59,294 nucleotides of DNA from an uncultured Dorea sp. (GCA_945870325.1 CAMBRQ010000014.1:1-59294), one strand, 5' to 3'. Positions 36,025-45,943 are shown, counted from the first letter of the stretch. Numbers and translations: made by a program. The notes: a model not told the origin generated them from the letters alone.

Positions 36025-37977
36025 ATGAAAGGGTTAGACGTGCGTTATTTAGAAAGGCTTTCTCAACTTTATCCAACCATCGCTAAAGCATCGACAGAGA
36101 TTATTAACTTACAGGCGATCTTGAATCTGCCGAAAGGCACGGAGCATTTTCTTACGGATATTCATGGGGAATATGAGGCATTTTCCCATGTTCTTAAGAA
36201 TGGTTCGGGATCAGTGCGCCGTAAAATCGACGATGTATTCGGGAATACTATGAGTAGCAGGGATAAGCAGACCCTTGCTACTCTTATTTATTATCCGAAG
36301 GAGAAGATGGACAGGATCAAGAGAGAAGAAGACAATATGGAGGACTGGTATAAGATTACATTGTATCGTTTGATCGAAGTGTGTAAGTGTGCAGCGAGCA
36401 AATATACCCGTTCTAAAGTAAGGAAGGCTCTGCCGACAGATTTTGCCTATGTGATCGAAGAACTGATCACGGAGAAGGCGGATTTGTCAGATAAAGAATC
36501 GTACTATAATGCGATTGTCAGTACGATTATCAAGATTGGAAGGGCTGAGGAGTTCATTATAGCGCTGAGCGAATTGATTCAGCGTCTGACCGTTGATCAT
36601 CTGCATATTGTGGGAGATATCTATGACAGGGGACCCGGACCGCATATTATCATGGATAAATTAATGGAGCATCATTCCGTTGATATCCAATGGGGCAATC
36701 ATGACGTGCTGTGGATGGGAGCGGCGGCAGGGCAGAGAGGATGTATTGCCAACGTGATCCGCATCTGTGCAAGATATGGAAACCTGGATATACTGGAGGA
36801 TGGCTATGGGATTAATCTGCTTCCACTAGCAACGTTCGCTCTGAATACTTATAAAGATGATCCGTGCAGTTGTTTCCAATTAAAAGGAGACTCCGGACAT
36901 AGCCAGAATGAAAAATTGATGGATATTAAGATGCATAAGGCAATCTCCATCATTCAGTTCAAGGTGGAGGGACAGATTATTAAGAAGAATCCGGGGTTCA
37001 AGATGGATGACAGGAATCTGCTTCATCATATTGACTATGAGAAGGGAACGATTGAGATTGAAGGCAAGACTTATGAGATGCTGGATAAGAATTTCCCAAC
37101 GATTGACCCGAAGAGACCGTATGCGCTGACCAAAGAAGAAGAAGATATCATGGAACGACTGGAACGTGCCTTCCAGAATTGTGAGAAACTGCAGCGTCAT
37201 ATGCGCTTCCTGTTGAATAAAGGTGCTCTTTACAAGGTATATAATAATAACTTGTTATATCATGGCTGTGTTCCGCTGAAGGAAGATGGAAGTTTGAAAA
37301 CAGTGAGAATCTATGGCAGTTCCTATAAGGGAAAAGGTTTGTATGAAGTTCTTGAAAGTTATGTAAGGAAAGGATTCTATGCACTGGATGCCAAAGAGAA
37401 AGAACGAGGCAAGGACATGATGTGGTACATCTGGCTGAGTGTGAATTCACCGTTGTTCGGCAAGGATAAGATGGCGACTTTTGAACGGTATTTCCTGGCG
37501 GAGAAGGAGACGCATAAGGAGAAGAAGAATCCATATTATAATCTCCTGGAAGATGAGAAAGTGATCAATGGAATCCTGAAAGAATTCGGTCTGCCGACAG
37601 AAGGAACGCATATTATCAATGGACATGTTCCGGTGAAGAGTAAGAACGGAGAGAATCCGATCAAGTGCGGCGGCAAAGTGATGGTTATTGACGGAGGATT
37701 CTCAAGAGCATATCAGAAGGAGACCGGAATTGCGGGATATACGCTGATCTCGAATTCCTATGGATTGATTCTGGCCGCTCACGAGCCTTTTGAGTCCACA
37801 GAAGCGGCGATTGAAAAAGAGAGCGATATCCATTCTGACAGTACGGTTGTGAATCGTGTACTAGAGCGGAAATTGGTAGGCGATACAGATATCGGGCGGG
37901 ATCTGAAAGAGCAGATTGCGGATCTGGAGGTGCTGCTGGAGGCATATAGAAGTGGTCAGATTGCTGAACGGGTGTAA
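36025..37977 (+). CDS. fbp: Fructose-1,6-bisphosphatase, class III
   Basis: This 650-residue Firmicutes-type gluconeogenic phosphatase releases phosphate from fructose-1,6-bisphosphate. Metallophosphoesterase motifs appear as LTDIHGEYEAF (about 43-53), VGDIYDRGPGPH (about 197) and WGNHDVLWMG (about 231). Distal His motifs are INGHVPVK and GGFSRAYQ near residues 532 and 557. Length and C-terminal ERKLVGDTDIG fit the class III (Fbp/YydE) family rather than classes I or II. The start follows GGGAGG. It ends before a strong terminator. Confidence 0.96.
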   Translation: MKGLDVRYLERLSQLYPTIAKASTEIINLQAILNLPKGTEHFLTDIHGEYEAFSHVLKNGSGSVRRKIDDVFGNTMSSRDKQTLATLIYYPKEKMDRIKREEDNMEDWYKITLYRLIEVCKCAASKYTRSKVRKALPTDFAYVIEELITEKADLSDKESYYNAIVSTIIKIGRAEEFIIALSELIQRLTVDHLHIVGDIYDRGPGPHIIMDKLMEHHSVDIQWGNHDVLWMGAAAGQRGCIANVIRICARYGNLDILEDGYGINLLPLATFALNTYKDDPCSCFQLKGDSGHSQNEKLMDIKMHKAISIIQFKVEGQIIKKNPGFKMDDRNLLHHIDYEKGTIEIEGKTYEMLDKNFPTIDPKRPYALTKEEEDIMERLERAFQNCEKLQRHMRFLLNKGALYKVYNNNLLYHGCVPLKEDGSLKTVRIYGSSYKGKGLYEVLESYVRKGFYALDAKEKERGKDMMWYIWLSVNSPLFGKDKMATFERYFLAEKETHKEKKNPYYNLLEDEKVINGILKEFGLPTEGTHIINGHVPVKSKNGENPIKCGGKVMVIDGGFSRAYQKETGIAGYTLISNSYGLILAAHEPFESTEAAIEKESDIHSDSTVVNRVLERKLVGDTDIGRDLKEQIADLEVLLEAYRSGQIAERV

Positions 37978-38038
37978 GGAGTGATGCCTGTTTTCGGCAG
38001 TTATTAAGAGGAAATATTTTTGTTTCATAAGTGAAAGT

Positions 38039-38094
38039 AAAGACCCATGAATTGGTTTTTAAAAGTTTTAGAACTAATTTGTGGGTCTTTTTAT
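38039..38094 (+). terminator. fbp terminator
   Basis: AAAGACCCA (38039-38047) pairs with TGGGTCTTT (38082-38090), followed by further T residues, with a secondary AATT pair in the large loop. Confidence 0.85.
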
Positions 38095-38232
38095 GGTATA
38101 AAAAGATACCATTCGTGGCGGAAGCCATGATTTATAGAGGATATGTGCTATGATGAATAGTGTTTTTAGCCTGGGGAGGAGTCTGACAGAGATTGCTGGG
38201 TATGGATGAAGCACGGATATGGAGGATGAGGA

Positions 38233-38631
38233 ATGAATGTATTAGAAGTGGAGAGACTGATCTATCTCCAATATAATAAAAAAGTTGAAAATGGTGAAAA
38301 GCCTTATCGGCTTATAAACACAAGTGGTAATAGTCGGAAATTATTTTGTGATGATATTATCTGCATCTCCAAAATAAAGGGAACGAAATATGTCCAGTAT
38401 ACAACTAAGGAAGGAGAGTGCAAAGAACAGGTATCTTTGGAACAGTTGGAGCAGGAACTGGATCGTTGTGAATTCGTTCTTGTAGCGAGAGGGATAATAG
38501 TCAACATGTGCCATGTTGTCAGATTACAGGGAAATAAGATCTATCTGGATAATCAGATGCAGGTAGAAATAAGCAGGACGAAAAGCGTGGAAGTGAAAGA
38601 AAAGATTCGGCGATATTGGGAGAGGCAGTGA
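38233..38631 (+). CDS. Stand-alone LytTR DNA-binding protein
   Basis: This is a 132-residue protein. The LytTR domain spans about residues 30-130, with FCDDIICISKIKGTKYVQYTT, then FVLVARGIIVNMCHV and IYLDNQMQVEISRTK, the normal beta-rich DNA-binding fold. There is no receiver domain and no membrane segment, so it is a free-standing LytTR regulator rather than a classical two-component protein. The start follows GGAGG. No histidine kinase or bacteriocin genes are adjacent; targets are unknown. Confidence 0.85.
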   Translation: MNVLEVERLIYLQYNKKVENGEKPYRLINTSGNSRKLFCDDIICISKIKGTKYVQYTTKEGECKEQVSLEQLEQELDRCEFVLVARGIIVNMCHVVRLQGNKIYLDNQMQVEISRTKSVEVKEKIRRYWERQ

Positions 38632-38665
38632 TGTGGATGGGACAGGTTCGTATCACTGTCTTTTT
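38626..38665 (+). terminator. Terminator overlapping the LytTR gene end
   Basis: CAGTGAT (38626-38632) includes the LytTR stop codon. It pairs perfectly with ATCACTG (38652-38658), followed by TCTTTTTC. Confidence 0.7.
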
Positions 38666-38721
38666 CAATATAGATGCGATTTTGTGCTGGAATAGAGCGT
38701 TTCTCTACAACAGGTGGATTG

Positions 38722-38750
38722 TTGACAGTAGATAATATAGTAATTATAAT
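38722..38750 (+). promoter_or_regulatory. Consensus sigma-A promoter for the cyuA-like gene
   Basis: TTGACA (38722-38727), a 17-bp spacer and TATAAT (38745-38750) match the consensus at all twelve positions, just 38 bases before the start codon. Confidence 0.9.
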
Positions 38751-38788
38751 GAGAGAAAGAAAATTTATTAGAAACTAGGAGGCAGAAA

Positions 38789-40066
38789 ATGCAGAGAACA
38801 GATGAAAAGTATCAGGCATATGTCCAGATACTGGAAGAAGAACTGGTTCCGGCAATGGGGTGTACGGAGCCGATCGCTCTCGCATATGCAGCAGCAAAGG
38901 CAAGAGAGGTTCTGGGGTGTATCCCTGACAAAGTGGATATAGGAGCGAGCGGAAGCATTATTAAGAATGTGAAAAGCGTAATTGTTCCGAATACGAACCA
39001 CCTAAAAGGAATTCCTGCAGCGGCAGCCGCAGGGATCATAGCTGGAAAGGCGGAAAAAGAACTGGAAGTAATCGCAGAAGTGTCAGGAGAACAGATCGGT
39101 CAGATGGTTGAGTTTCTGGATAAGACACCGATCACGGTGGAGCATATCGATCATGGAATTACTTTCGATATTATCGTGACGGTCAGCAAAGGCGATGCTT
39201 ACGCAAAAGTACGTATTGCGAACTATCATACCAATATTGTGCTTGTGGAGAAAGACGGCGAGGAACTCCTTGCGATTCCCGTAGAGGGCGAGAGTGAGGA
39301 AGGACTTACCGACAGAAGTCTTCTGGATATGAAGAGCATCTGGGACTTTATTAATACGGTGGATGTGCAGGATATCTATGAGACAATTCACCGACAGATT
39401 GAGTATAATACAGCGATTGCTGAAGAGGGCTTAAGAGGGGATTATGGCGCGAATATCGGCAAAGTCTTACTTGATACTTATGGGCAGGATGTGCGAAGCC
39501 GTGCAAAGGCTATGGCGGCAGCAGGCTCCGATGCTCGTATGAACGGATGTGAACTTCCGGTAATCATCAATGCAGGAAGCGGCAACCAGGGTATGACCTG
39601 CTCGCTTCCGGTTCTGGAATATGCGAAAGAACTGAAAGTGGACGAAGAGAAGACATACCGTGCGCTTGCATTGTCGAACCTTGTAGCGATTCATCAGAAG
39701 ACAGGCATCGGAAGATTATCTGCTTATTGTGGTGCCGTCAGTGCCGGAGCAGCGGCAGGTGCAGGAATTGCATACTTGTGTGGTGGCGGGTATGAAGAAG
39801 TGATCCATACGGTAGTCAATGCGTTAGCAATCGTATCCGGTATGGTCTGCGACGGTGCAAAGGCATCCTGTGCAGCGAAGATAGCAGCATCTGTAGACGC
39901 AGGTATTCTGGGATATAATATGTTCCTGCGTGGTCAACAGTTCTATGCTGGGGATGGAATTGTTACATCAGGTGTTGAAGCTACGATTACGAATATCGGA
40001 CGTCTCGGAAAAGATGGAATGAAAGAGACGAATGAAGAGATTATTAAGATGATGATTGGGGAATAA
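38789..40066 (+). CDS. cyuA: L-cysteine desulfidase family protein (CyuA/YhaM, UPF0597)
   Basis: This 425-residue protein is related to the alpha subunit of Fe-S serine dehydratases. It is thought to convert L-cysteine to pyruvate, sulfide and ammonia. Family features seen are LVPAMGCTEPIALAYAAA with a conserved Cys near residue 25, KNVKSVIVPNT, and GSGNQGMTCSLPV near residue 263. The C-terminal cysteines (VCDGAKASCAAKIA) for the cluster lie near 350-360. The start follows AGGAGG under a full consensus promoter, suggesting strong basal expression. No transporter (cyuP) is adjacent. Confidence 0.88.
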   Translation: MQRTDEKYQAYVQILEEELVPAMGCTEPIALAYAAAKAREVLGCIPDKVDIGASGSIIKNVKSVIVPNTNHLKGIPAAAAAGIIAGKAEKELEVIAEVSGEQIGQMVEFLDKTPITVEHIDHGITFDIIVTVSKGDAYAKVRIANYHTNIVLVEKDGEELLAIPVEGESEEGLTDRSLLDMKSIWDFINTVDVQDIYETIHRQIEYNTAIAEEGLRGDYGANIGKVLLDTYGQDVRSRAKAMAAAGSDARMNGCELPVIINAGSGNQGMTCSLPVLEYAKELKVDEEKTYRALALSNLVAIHQKTGIGRLSAYCGAVSAGAAAGAGIAYLCGGGYEEVIHTVVNALAIVSGMVCDGAKASCAAKIAASVDAGILGYNMFLRGQQFYAGDGIVTSGVEATITNIGRLGKDGMKETNEEIIKMMIGE

Positions 40067-40148
40067 GAATCATCGAAAATACATACTGTAAAAAAATCCC
40101 ATTCATAAAATAGTATATATTTCTGTAATTTGCAGATATTACTAGCAA

Positions 40149-40161
40149 CAAGTAATACTTG
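40149..40161 (+). other. 13-bp palindrome upstream of the lipoprotein gene
   Basis: CAAGTA-A-TACTTG is a perfect dyad about 37 bases before the start codon, overlapping a possible weak -10 (TAATAC). It could be an operator. Confidence 0.4.
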
Positions 40162-40197
40162 ATTATAGATGAATATACATGAAAGGGAGATTGAAAC

Positions 40198-40527
40198 ATG
40201 AAACAGTTCAAAAAATTAGTACTAATCCTTATGTGTACAGGAGTGATCCTGGGGCTGACCGCCTGCGGCAATGATGGCAATGCGGATGATAATGCGGCTA
40301 ATAATAACGCGGCGACAGACAGCAATAATCAAAATGGTAATAACACTAATGATGCAACCAATGGTAACGATAACGGCTACGACAATAATGATGGAGTAGC
40401 GGATGAGATTGGCGATGACATTCGCGATGGTGTAGATGATGTAGAAGACGGTCTGGATGGAGATAATAACCGTGATAATACAGACAATAACGTGAATGAC
40501 AACGCAGATAACACCAATAATCGATAA
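40198..40527 (+). CDS. Small Asn/Asp-rich lipoprotein
   Basis: This is a 109-residue protein with a classical lipoprotein signal: KKLVLILMCTGVILG then lipobox LTAC, with the lipidated Cys at about residue 23. The rest is almost wholly Asn, Asp, Gly, Ala and Thr (NNNAATDSNNQNGNN-type runs) with an acidic DDIRDGVDDVEDG core, so it is predicted to be disordered and surface exposed. It resembles no enzyme. Similar low-complexity lipoproteins occur in clostridia without known role. The start follows AAGGGAG and a terminator follows the stop. Confidence 0.75.
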   Translation: MKQFKKLVLILMCTGVILGLTACGNDGNADDNAANNNAATDSNNQNGNNTNDATNGNDNGYDNNDGVADEIGDDIRDGVDDVEDGLDGDNNRDNTDNNVNDNADNTNNR

Positions 40528-40537
40528 GAATTCAGGC

Positions 40538-40572
40538 AATCAGCAGAAGGCGGGAAGTCTTCTGCTGATTTG
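40538..40572 (+). terminator. Terminator after the lipoprotein gene
   Basis: AATCAGCAGAAG is perfectly complementary to CTTCTGCTGATT around a nine-base loop; the T tract is short. Confidence 0.75.
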
Positions 40573-40670
40573 CTATATGCAACTATTTTCTTCTCTTTTA
40601 TGGTTTTTTAAACTTCACTATGATAAAATGTTACGATAAGATTACAAATGAAGGAGTATCAAGGGCGCAT

Positions 40671-41438
40671 ATGAGATTCAGACCATGTATAGATATCCAT
40701 AACGGAAAAGTGAAACAAATTGTAGGAGGAAGCCTGAAGGATGAGAACGATGAGGCGGTAGAGAATTTTGCATCTACACAAGATGCGGATTATTTTGCGC
40801 GCTTATATCAAAAAGACGGATTGCGTGGAGGACATGTGATTCTTCTGAATCCTCCTTCTTCCGAATATTATGAGAAGACAAAAGAACAGGCAGTGCGCGC
40901 GCTCGCCGCTTATCCAGGAGGACTACAGATTGGCGGCGGCATCACCGCAGAGAATGCAGGAGAATATATCGAAGCAGGAGCAAGTCATGTCATCGTCACA
41001 TCCTATGTATTCCAAGATGGCGAGATCAGATGGGACCACATGGAAAAACTAAGACAGGCTGTAGGCAGAGAACATATAGTGATCGACTTGAGTTGCCGGA
41101 AAAAAGACGGCGCTTACTACATTGTAACCAACCGCTGGCAGACCTTCACCCAGGTGAAACTCACGAAAGAGATTTTAGCAGAGATTGCAGAATACTGCGA
41201 CGAGTTTCTGGTACATGGCGTAGACGTAGAAGGGAAAGCATCTGGTGTGGAAGACGAGTTGGTCATGCTTTTGGGCGATGCGGCTACAATTCCAATCACC
41301 TACGCAGGTGGGATTGGAAGCCTCAATGATTTGAGACATTTTCAGAAGATTTCCCAAGAAAAATTAGATTTTACTATAGGAAGTGCCCTTGATCTTTTTG
41401 GAGGAGTGATTCCTTACGAAATGGTGAGGAATTTCTAA
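40671..41438 (+). CDS. hisA: HisA isomerase, eukaryotic (HIS6) type
   Basis: This 255-residue TIM-barrel enzyme isomerises ProFAR to PRFAR in histidine synthesis. Motifs match the fungal/plant HIS6 form rather than ordinary bacterial HisA: RPCIDIHNGKVKQIVGGSL at the start, LQIGGGI, HVIVTSYVF, VIDLSCRKKDG, NRWQTFT, EFLVHGVDVEG and FTIGSALDLFGG. It is complete. No other his gene is near. The ATG at 40671 is chosen by homology with this start; its Shine-Dalgarno (AAGGAG) is rather far upstream, so the start is moderately sure. Confidence 0.88.
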   Translation: MRFRPCIDIHNGKVKQIVGGSLKDENDEAVENFASTQDADYFARLYQKDGLRGGHVILLNPPSSEYYEKTKEQAVRALAAYPGGLQIGGGITAENAGEYIEAGASHVIVTSYVFQDGEIRWDHMEKLRQAVGREHIVIDLSCRKKDGAYYIVTNRWQTFTQVKLTKEILAEIAEYCDEFLVHGVDVEGKASGVEDELVMLLGDAATIPITYAGGIGSLNDLRHFQKISQEKLDFTIGSALDLFGGVIPYEMVRNF

Positions 41439-41539
41439 ATGAATAAGTTTGGTTTGGTGTGTACTTTCTTGAACAAAAGGGTTCTGTTTTGCTTGTTTTA
41501 CGGTGGGATTGGAATGCTTATTGGAAAGGTAAATGAAAG

Positions 41540-41971
41540 ATGAGAATTAGAACTTTCTGCAATGATGATATATCAAAAATTTGTACTTTAATAAATTCAG
41601 AATTAGGATATGATGTTACTTGTAAAGATTTGGAAACAAGAATTATGCAAATGCAGGAAGATGAAAATTACATAATTTTTACTGCTGTTGACAATGAAAA
41701 GATAATTGGATTTATTGGATTGCAAATGTGCCTTGCATTTGAAGTTGAAGGAAAAATTATGCGTGTTATTGCATTAGCAGTTGCCCGTGATTTTCAGAAT
41801 CAAGGAGTAGGCAGTTGTCTAATCCAGAAAGCGGAGGATTACGCAAAAGAAAATAACGTATCCGTCATTTCGGTAAACAGTGGACTTAAAAGAGCGCAAG
41901 CACATCAATTTTATGAGAAACAATCTTTTTATAAAAAAGGGTACAGTTTTTGTAAACGACTGAATCAATAA
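41540..41971 (+). CDS. GNAT-family N-acetyltransferase
   Basis: This is a 143-residue acetyltransferase with a single GNAT fold. The acetyl-CoA motif is RDFQNQGVGSCLI (about 89-101), preceded by the beta-4 strand KIMRVIALAV. The substrate is unknown. The gene is conspicuously AT-rich (around a quarter GC in its early part by eye), with A/T-ending codons unlike the flanking hisA and secA, suggesting recent acquisition. The ribosome-binding site (GGAAAGG) is at long spacing. It stands between an isolated hisA and secA with an inverted repeat after it. Confidence 0.82.
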   Translation: MRIRTFCNDDISKICTLINSELGYDVTCKDLETRIMQMQEDENYIIFTAVDNEKIIGFIGLQMCLAFEVEGKIMRVIALAVARDFQNQGVGSCLIQKAEDYAKENNVSVISVNSGLKRAQAHQFYEKQSFYKKGYSFCKRLNQ

Positions 41972-42005
41972 CTTCCGGTTTGCAGAAGTAAAACAAGTTT
42001 CCACC

Positions 42006-42048
42006 TTTGTCAGCGCACCGCTTCCCCAAACGGCGTCCCTCTGACAAA
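42006..42048. repeat. Inverted repeat after the GNAT gene
   Basis: TTTGTCAG (42006-42013) and CTGACAAA (42041-42048) are perfect 8-bp arms around a GC-rich, partly pairing centre. There is no downstream T tract, so it is not a standard terminator. It may mark the edge of the acquired segment. Confidence 0.45.
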
Positions 42049-42098
42049 AAACTTTCATGAAGCGAAAATTAACAGTTTGTAAATAGTTTGTGAATTAG

Positions 42099-42127
42099 TT
42101 GAATTGAACCCTGGATAGTGCTAGAAT
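42099..42127 (+). promoter_or_regulatory. Probable sigma-A promoter for secA
   Basis: TTGAAT (42099-42104), a 17-bp spacer and TAGAAT (42122-42127) lie about 55 bases before the start. Confidence 0.6.
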
Positions 42128-42182
42128 GTTGAATAGAGTGGTCTAACTATGACCAAATTAGTGACAAGGAGTTACAGTCAAT

Positions 42183-44747
42183 ATGGGTTTATTACAAAAA
42201 ATATTCGGAACACATAGCGAAAACGAATTAAAGAGAATCTATCCGATCGCAGACGCAATCGAGGCATTAGATCCAGAGATGCAAAAACTATCGGACAGTG
42301 AATTAAGAGATAAGACAAGAGAGTTCAAGAAACGTCTGGCAGACGGCGAGACGTTGGATGACATTTTGCCGGAAGCCTATGCGGTAGTAAGAGAAGCTGC
42401 AGTCCGTACGCTAGGGATGAAGCACTATCGGGTACAGTTGATCGGTGGTATCATCCTGCATCAGGGACGTATCGCGGAGATGAAGACAGGTGAAGGTAAG
42501 ACGCTGGTGTCTACGCTCCCTGCATATCTGAATGCATTGACAGGAGAAGGTGTACACATCGTAACAGTCAACGACTATCTGGCGAAGCGTGATGCGGAGT
42601 GGATGGGACAAGTTCATGAATTCCTTGGGCTTACGGTAGGTGTCGTGCTGAACAGCATGGACAATGATGAACGCCGTGCGGCTTATAATTGTGATATCAC
42701 TTATGTAACCAATAATGAGTTGGGATTCGATTACCTGAGAGATAACATGGTAATCTACAAAGAACAATTAGTACAGAGAGGCTTGAAATATGCCATCATC
42801 GATGAGGTAGACTCTGTATTGATCGATGAGGCAAGAACTCCTCTGATCATCTCTGGTCAGAGTAGTAAATCCACCAGACTTTATGACGCATGTGATATCC
42901 TGGCACGCCAGTTGGAGCGCGGAGAAGCCAGCGGTGAATTCAGCAAGATGAATGCCATCATGGGCGAGGATATCGAAGAGACTGGTGACTTTATCGTTAA
43001 TGAAAAAGAGAAGAATATCAACCTGACAGAAGATGGTGTCAAGAAGGTAGAGAAGTTCTTCCATATTGAGAACCTTGCAGATCCGGAGAATCTGGAGATT
43101 CAGCATAACATTATCCTGGCGCTTCGTGCACATAACTTGATGTTCAAAGATCAGGATTATGTAGTGAAGGATGACGAGGTTCTGATTGTTGACGAATTTA
43201 CCGGACGTATTATGCCGGGACGCCGTTATTCTGACGGTCTTCATCAGGCGATAGAAGCAAAAGAGCATGTGAAGGTAAAACGTGAGAGCAAGACGCTTGC
43301 AACCATTACATTCCAGAACTTATTTAATAAATTTGCCAAGAAGGCAGGTATGACCGGTACGGCGTTAACTGAAGAACAGGAATTTCGTGAGATTTATGGA
43401 ATGGACGTTGTTGAGATTCCGACCAATGTTCCGGTGCAGCGTCTCGACCTTGAAGATGCGGTATATAAGACCAAAAAAGAGAAGTTCAAAGCAGTATGTG
43501 ACGCAATTGAAGAAGCACATACCAAGCATCAGCCTGTCCTGGTTGGTACGATTACGATTGAGACTTCTGAACTATTGAGCGGCATGCTGAAGAGAAGAGG
43601 AATCAAGCATAACGTATTGAATGCGAAGTTCCATGAGATGGAGGCAGAGATTGTTGCGCAGGCAGGTGTACACGATGCGGTTACCATCGCTACGAACATG
43701 GCAGGGCGTGGTACGGATATCAAACTGGATGATGAGTCAAGGGCAGCCGGAGGTCTTAAGATCATCGGTACTGAGCGTCACGAGTCCAGACGTATCGATA
43801 ATCAGTTGCGTGGACGTTCCGGACGTCAGGGTGATCCGGGAGAATCCAGGTTCTACATTTCTCTGGAGGATGATCTGATGCGGCTGTTCGGTTCAGAGAG
43901 ATTGATGAATATCTTCAATACGCTTGGCGTAGAGGATGGAGAACAGATCGAGCATAAGATGCTTTCCAGTGCGATTGAGAAAGCACAGCAGAAGATTGAG
44001 AGCAATAACTTTGGAATCCGTAAGAATCTGTTGGAATATGACCAGGTAATGAATGAGCAGAGAGAGATCATTTACGAAGAGAGACGCCGCGTACTTGATG
44101 GTGAGAACATGCGTGATTCCATCTTCCATATGATGAATGAATATGTGGAGAATGTTGTAGATATGGTTACTAGCCCTGATCAGGATTATGATGAGTGGAA
44201 CTTGGGTGAATTGAATCTGACGATCCACAATACGATTCCGATGGCACCAGTCACAGAAGAAGACGTAAAGAATATGGGGCAGAAGGAATTGAAACATATG
44301 CTGAAAGAGCGTGCCGCCAAAGCATATGAGACGAAGGAGTCTGAATTCCCAGAAACGGAATATGTCCGTGAACTTGAGCGTGTAATTCTTCTGAAGGTGA
44401 TTGATGCCAAGTGGATGGCGCACATCGATGATATGGATCAGTTGCGCCAGGGTATCGGTCTTCAGGCTTATGGACAGAGAGACCCGAAGGTTGAATATAA
44501 GATGCTTGGATATGAGATGTTCGATGAGATGACGAAGGGAATTGCGGAAGGCACGATCCGTGCATTGTTCCATGTGAGAATTGAGCAGAAGGTTGAGAGA
44601 GAGCAGGTAGCGAAAGTAACAGGAACGAATAAGGACGAAAGTGCGACGCGTGCACCAAAGAAACGTGCGGAGAAGAAAGTATATCCGAATGATCCGTGTC
44701 CGTGTGGCAGTGGAAAGAAATATAAGCAGTGCTGTGGACGCAAGTAA
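42183..44747 (+). CDS. secA: Preprotein translocase ATPase SecA
   Basis: This 854-residue motor drives proteins through SecYEG. The N-terminal GSHSE-like start is followed by helicase motif I ([14 protein letters not shown], about 100-113). [19 protein letters not shown] comes near residue 209, then [13 protein letters not shown] (about 390) and [14 protein letters not shown] (about 500). The C-terminal zinc motif [13 protein letters not shown] is intact, used for SecB or ribosome/lipid contact. The start follows AAGGAG. prfB follows 76 bases downstream, a common bacterial order. Confidence 0.98.
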   Translation: MGLLQKIFGTHSENELKRIYPIADAIEALDPEMQKLSDSELRDKTREFKKRLADGETLDDILPEAYAVVREAAVRTLGMKHYRVQLIGGIILHQGRIAEMKTGEGKTLVSTLPAYLNALTGEGVHIVTVNDYLAKRDAEWMGQVHEFLGLTVGVVLNSMDNDERRAAYNCDITYVTNNELGFDYLRDNMVIYKEQLVQRGLKYAIIDEVDSVLIDEARTPLIISGQSSKSTRLYDACDILARQLERGEASGEFSKMNAIMGEDIEETGDFIVNEKEKNINLTEDGVKKVEKFFHIENLADPENLEIQHNIILALRAHNLMFKDQDYVVKDDEVLIVDEFTGRIMPGRRYSDGLHQAIEAKEHVKVKRESKTLATITFQNLFNKFAKKAGMTGTALTEEQEFREIYGMDVVEIPTNVPVQRLDLEDAVYKTKKEKFKAVCDAIEEAHTKHQPVLVGTITIETSELLSGMLKRRGIKHNVLNAKFHEMEAEIVAQAGVHDAVTIATNMAGRGTDIKLDDESRAAGGLKIIGTERHESRRIDNQLRGRSGRQGDPGESRFYISLEDDLMRLFGSERLMNIFNTLGVEDGEQIEHKMLSSAIEKAQQKIESNNFGIRKNLLEYDQVMNEQREIIYEERRRVLDGENMRDSIFHMMNEYVENVVDMVTSPDQDYDEWNLGELNLTIHNTIPMAPVTEEDVKNMGQKELKHMLKERAAKAYETKESEFPETEYVRELERVILLKVIDAKWMAHIDDMDQLRQGIGLQAYGQRDPKVEYKMLGYEMFDEMTKGIAEGTIRALFHVRIEQKVEREQVAKVTGTNKDESATRAPKKRAEKKVYPNDPCPCGSGKKYKQCCGRK

Positions 44748-44823
44748 GGAATCTTCGGATCATAATCTTGTATTAGATTAAAAAAAATAATTCGATAGAA
44801 AGCTTACAGAAAGAGGTGAAAAA

Positions 44824-45931
44824 GTGGTTGAATTAGATCAGTTCAAAGTAATTATGAACGCTTATGAAGAACCTCTTGCCGAAATGAGGGATTCACTTTG
44901 ACCTCGCTGGCAAAGAGAGAAGGATTGAGGAATTAGAACGCAAGATAGAGGAGCCGGGATTCTGGGACAATCCGGAAGAGTCGCAGAAACTCATGAAGGA
45001 ATTGAAGAATCTTCAGGAATTGGTGAAGACGATCCACGGACTGTATGCTTCTTATGATGACATGAACCTTCTGATTGAGATGGGATATGAAGAAAACGAC
45101 GATTCGCTGGTGAAAGAACTTGAGCAAGAGATCCGGGAATTTGAGAAAGTGTTTGAAGAATTGCGGATTCAGACGCTCTTATCGGGAGAATATGATTCCT
45201 GCAATGCCATCGTAACCATCCATGCAGGAGCAGGGGGAACCGAGTCCTGCGACTGGGCAAGTATGTTATATCGGATGTACAGCAGATGGGCAGAACGTAA
45301 GGGATTCACCATTCAGGTGCTGGATTATCTGGATGGCGATATCGCAGGGACGAAGACGGTAACTTTCGAGGTGAATGGCGAGAATGCCTATGGTTATCTG
45401 AAGTCAGAGAAAGGTGTTCACCGTCTGGTAAGAATCTCGCCTTTTAATGCGGCGGGAAAGAGGCAGACTTCATTCGCGTCCTGCGATGTGGTTCCGGATA
45501 TTGAAGATGAGATTGACATTGAGATCGCAGATGACGATCTGAAGATTGACACATACCGGGCAAGCGGAGCAGGCGGACAGCATGTCAATAAGACGTCTTC
45601 TGCTATTCGTATCACTCATCTTCCGACAGGAATTGTGGTACAGTGTCAGAATGAGCGGTCTCAGCATCATAATAAAGAGAAAGCCATGCAGATGCTGAAG
45701 GTAAAACTCCAGCTTATGAAGGAACAGGAGCAGGCGGAGAAGGTGTCCGATATCCGTGGAGAAGTGAAAGAGATTGGCTTCGGCAATCAGATCCGGTCTT
45801 ACGTGATGCAGCCATATACGCTGGTGAAGGATCACCGGACCAATGTGGAAAGCAGCAATGTAGGTGCGGTGATGGATGGCAATATTGACATGTTTATGAA
45901 CGCATATCTGAAGCAGACAGCGAACAGTTAG
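44824..45931 (+). CDS. prfB: Peptide chain release factor 2 (programmed +1 frameshift)
   Basis: The gene is split by an in-frame TGA and must be read as 44824-44898 joined to 44900-45931, giving 368 residues. The shift site is CTT-TGA-C at 44896-44902, with an internal Shine-Dalgarno-like AGGGA eight to ten bases before it. RF2 thus controls its own synthesis at UGA. The start is GTG after AGAGGTG. The RF2 tripeptide SPF (RISPFNAAGKRQTSF) and the catalytic GGQ (SGAGGQHVNKTSS) are present. A simple frame search from 44993 misses the first 56 residues. Confidence 0.95.
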
Positions 45932-45943
45932 AGGGAGGAACAT

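Noticed and set aside
42006-42048. Terminator call for the repeat after the GNAT gene
   Set aside because: No T tract follows on either strand.
44824-44993. prfB as a broken pseudogene
   Set aside because: The in-frame TGA is in the exact CTT-TGA-C context of programmed frameshifting and both parts join into a full RF2.
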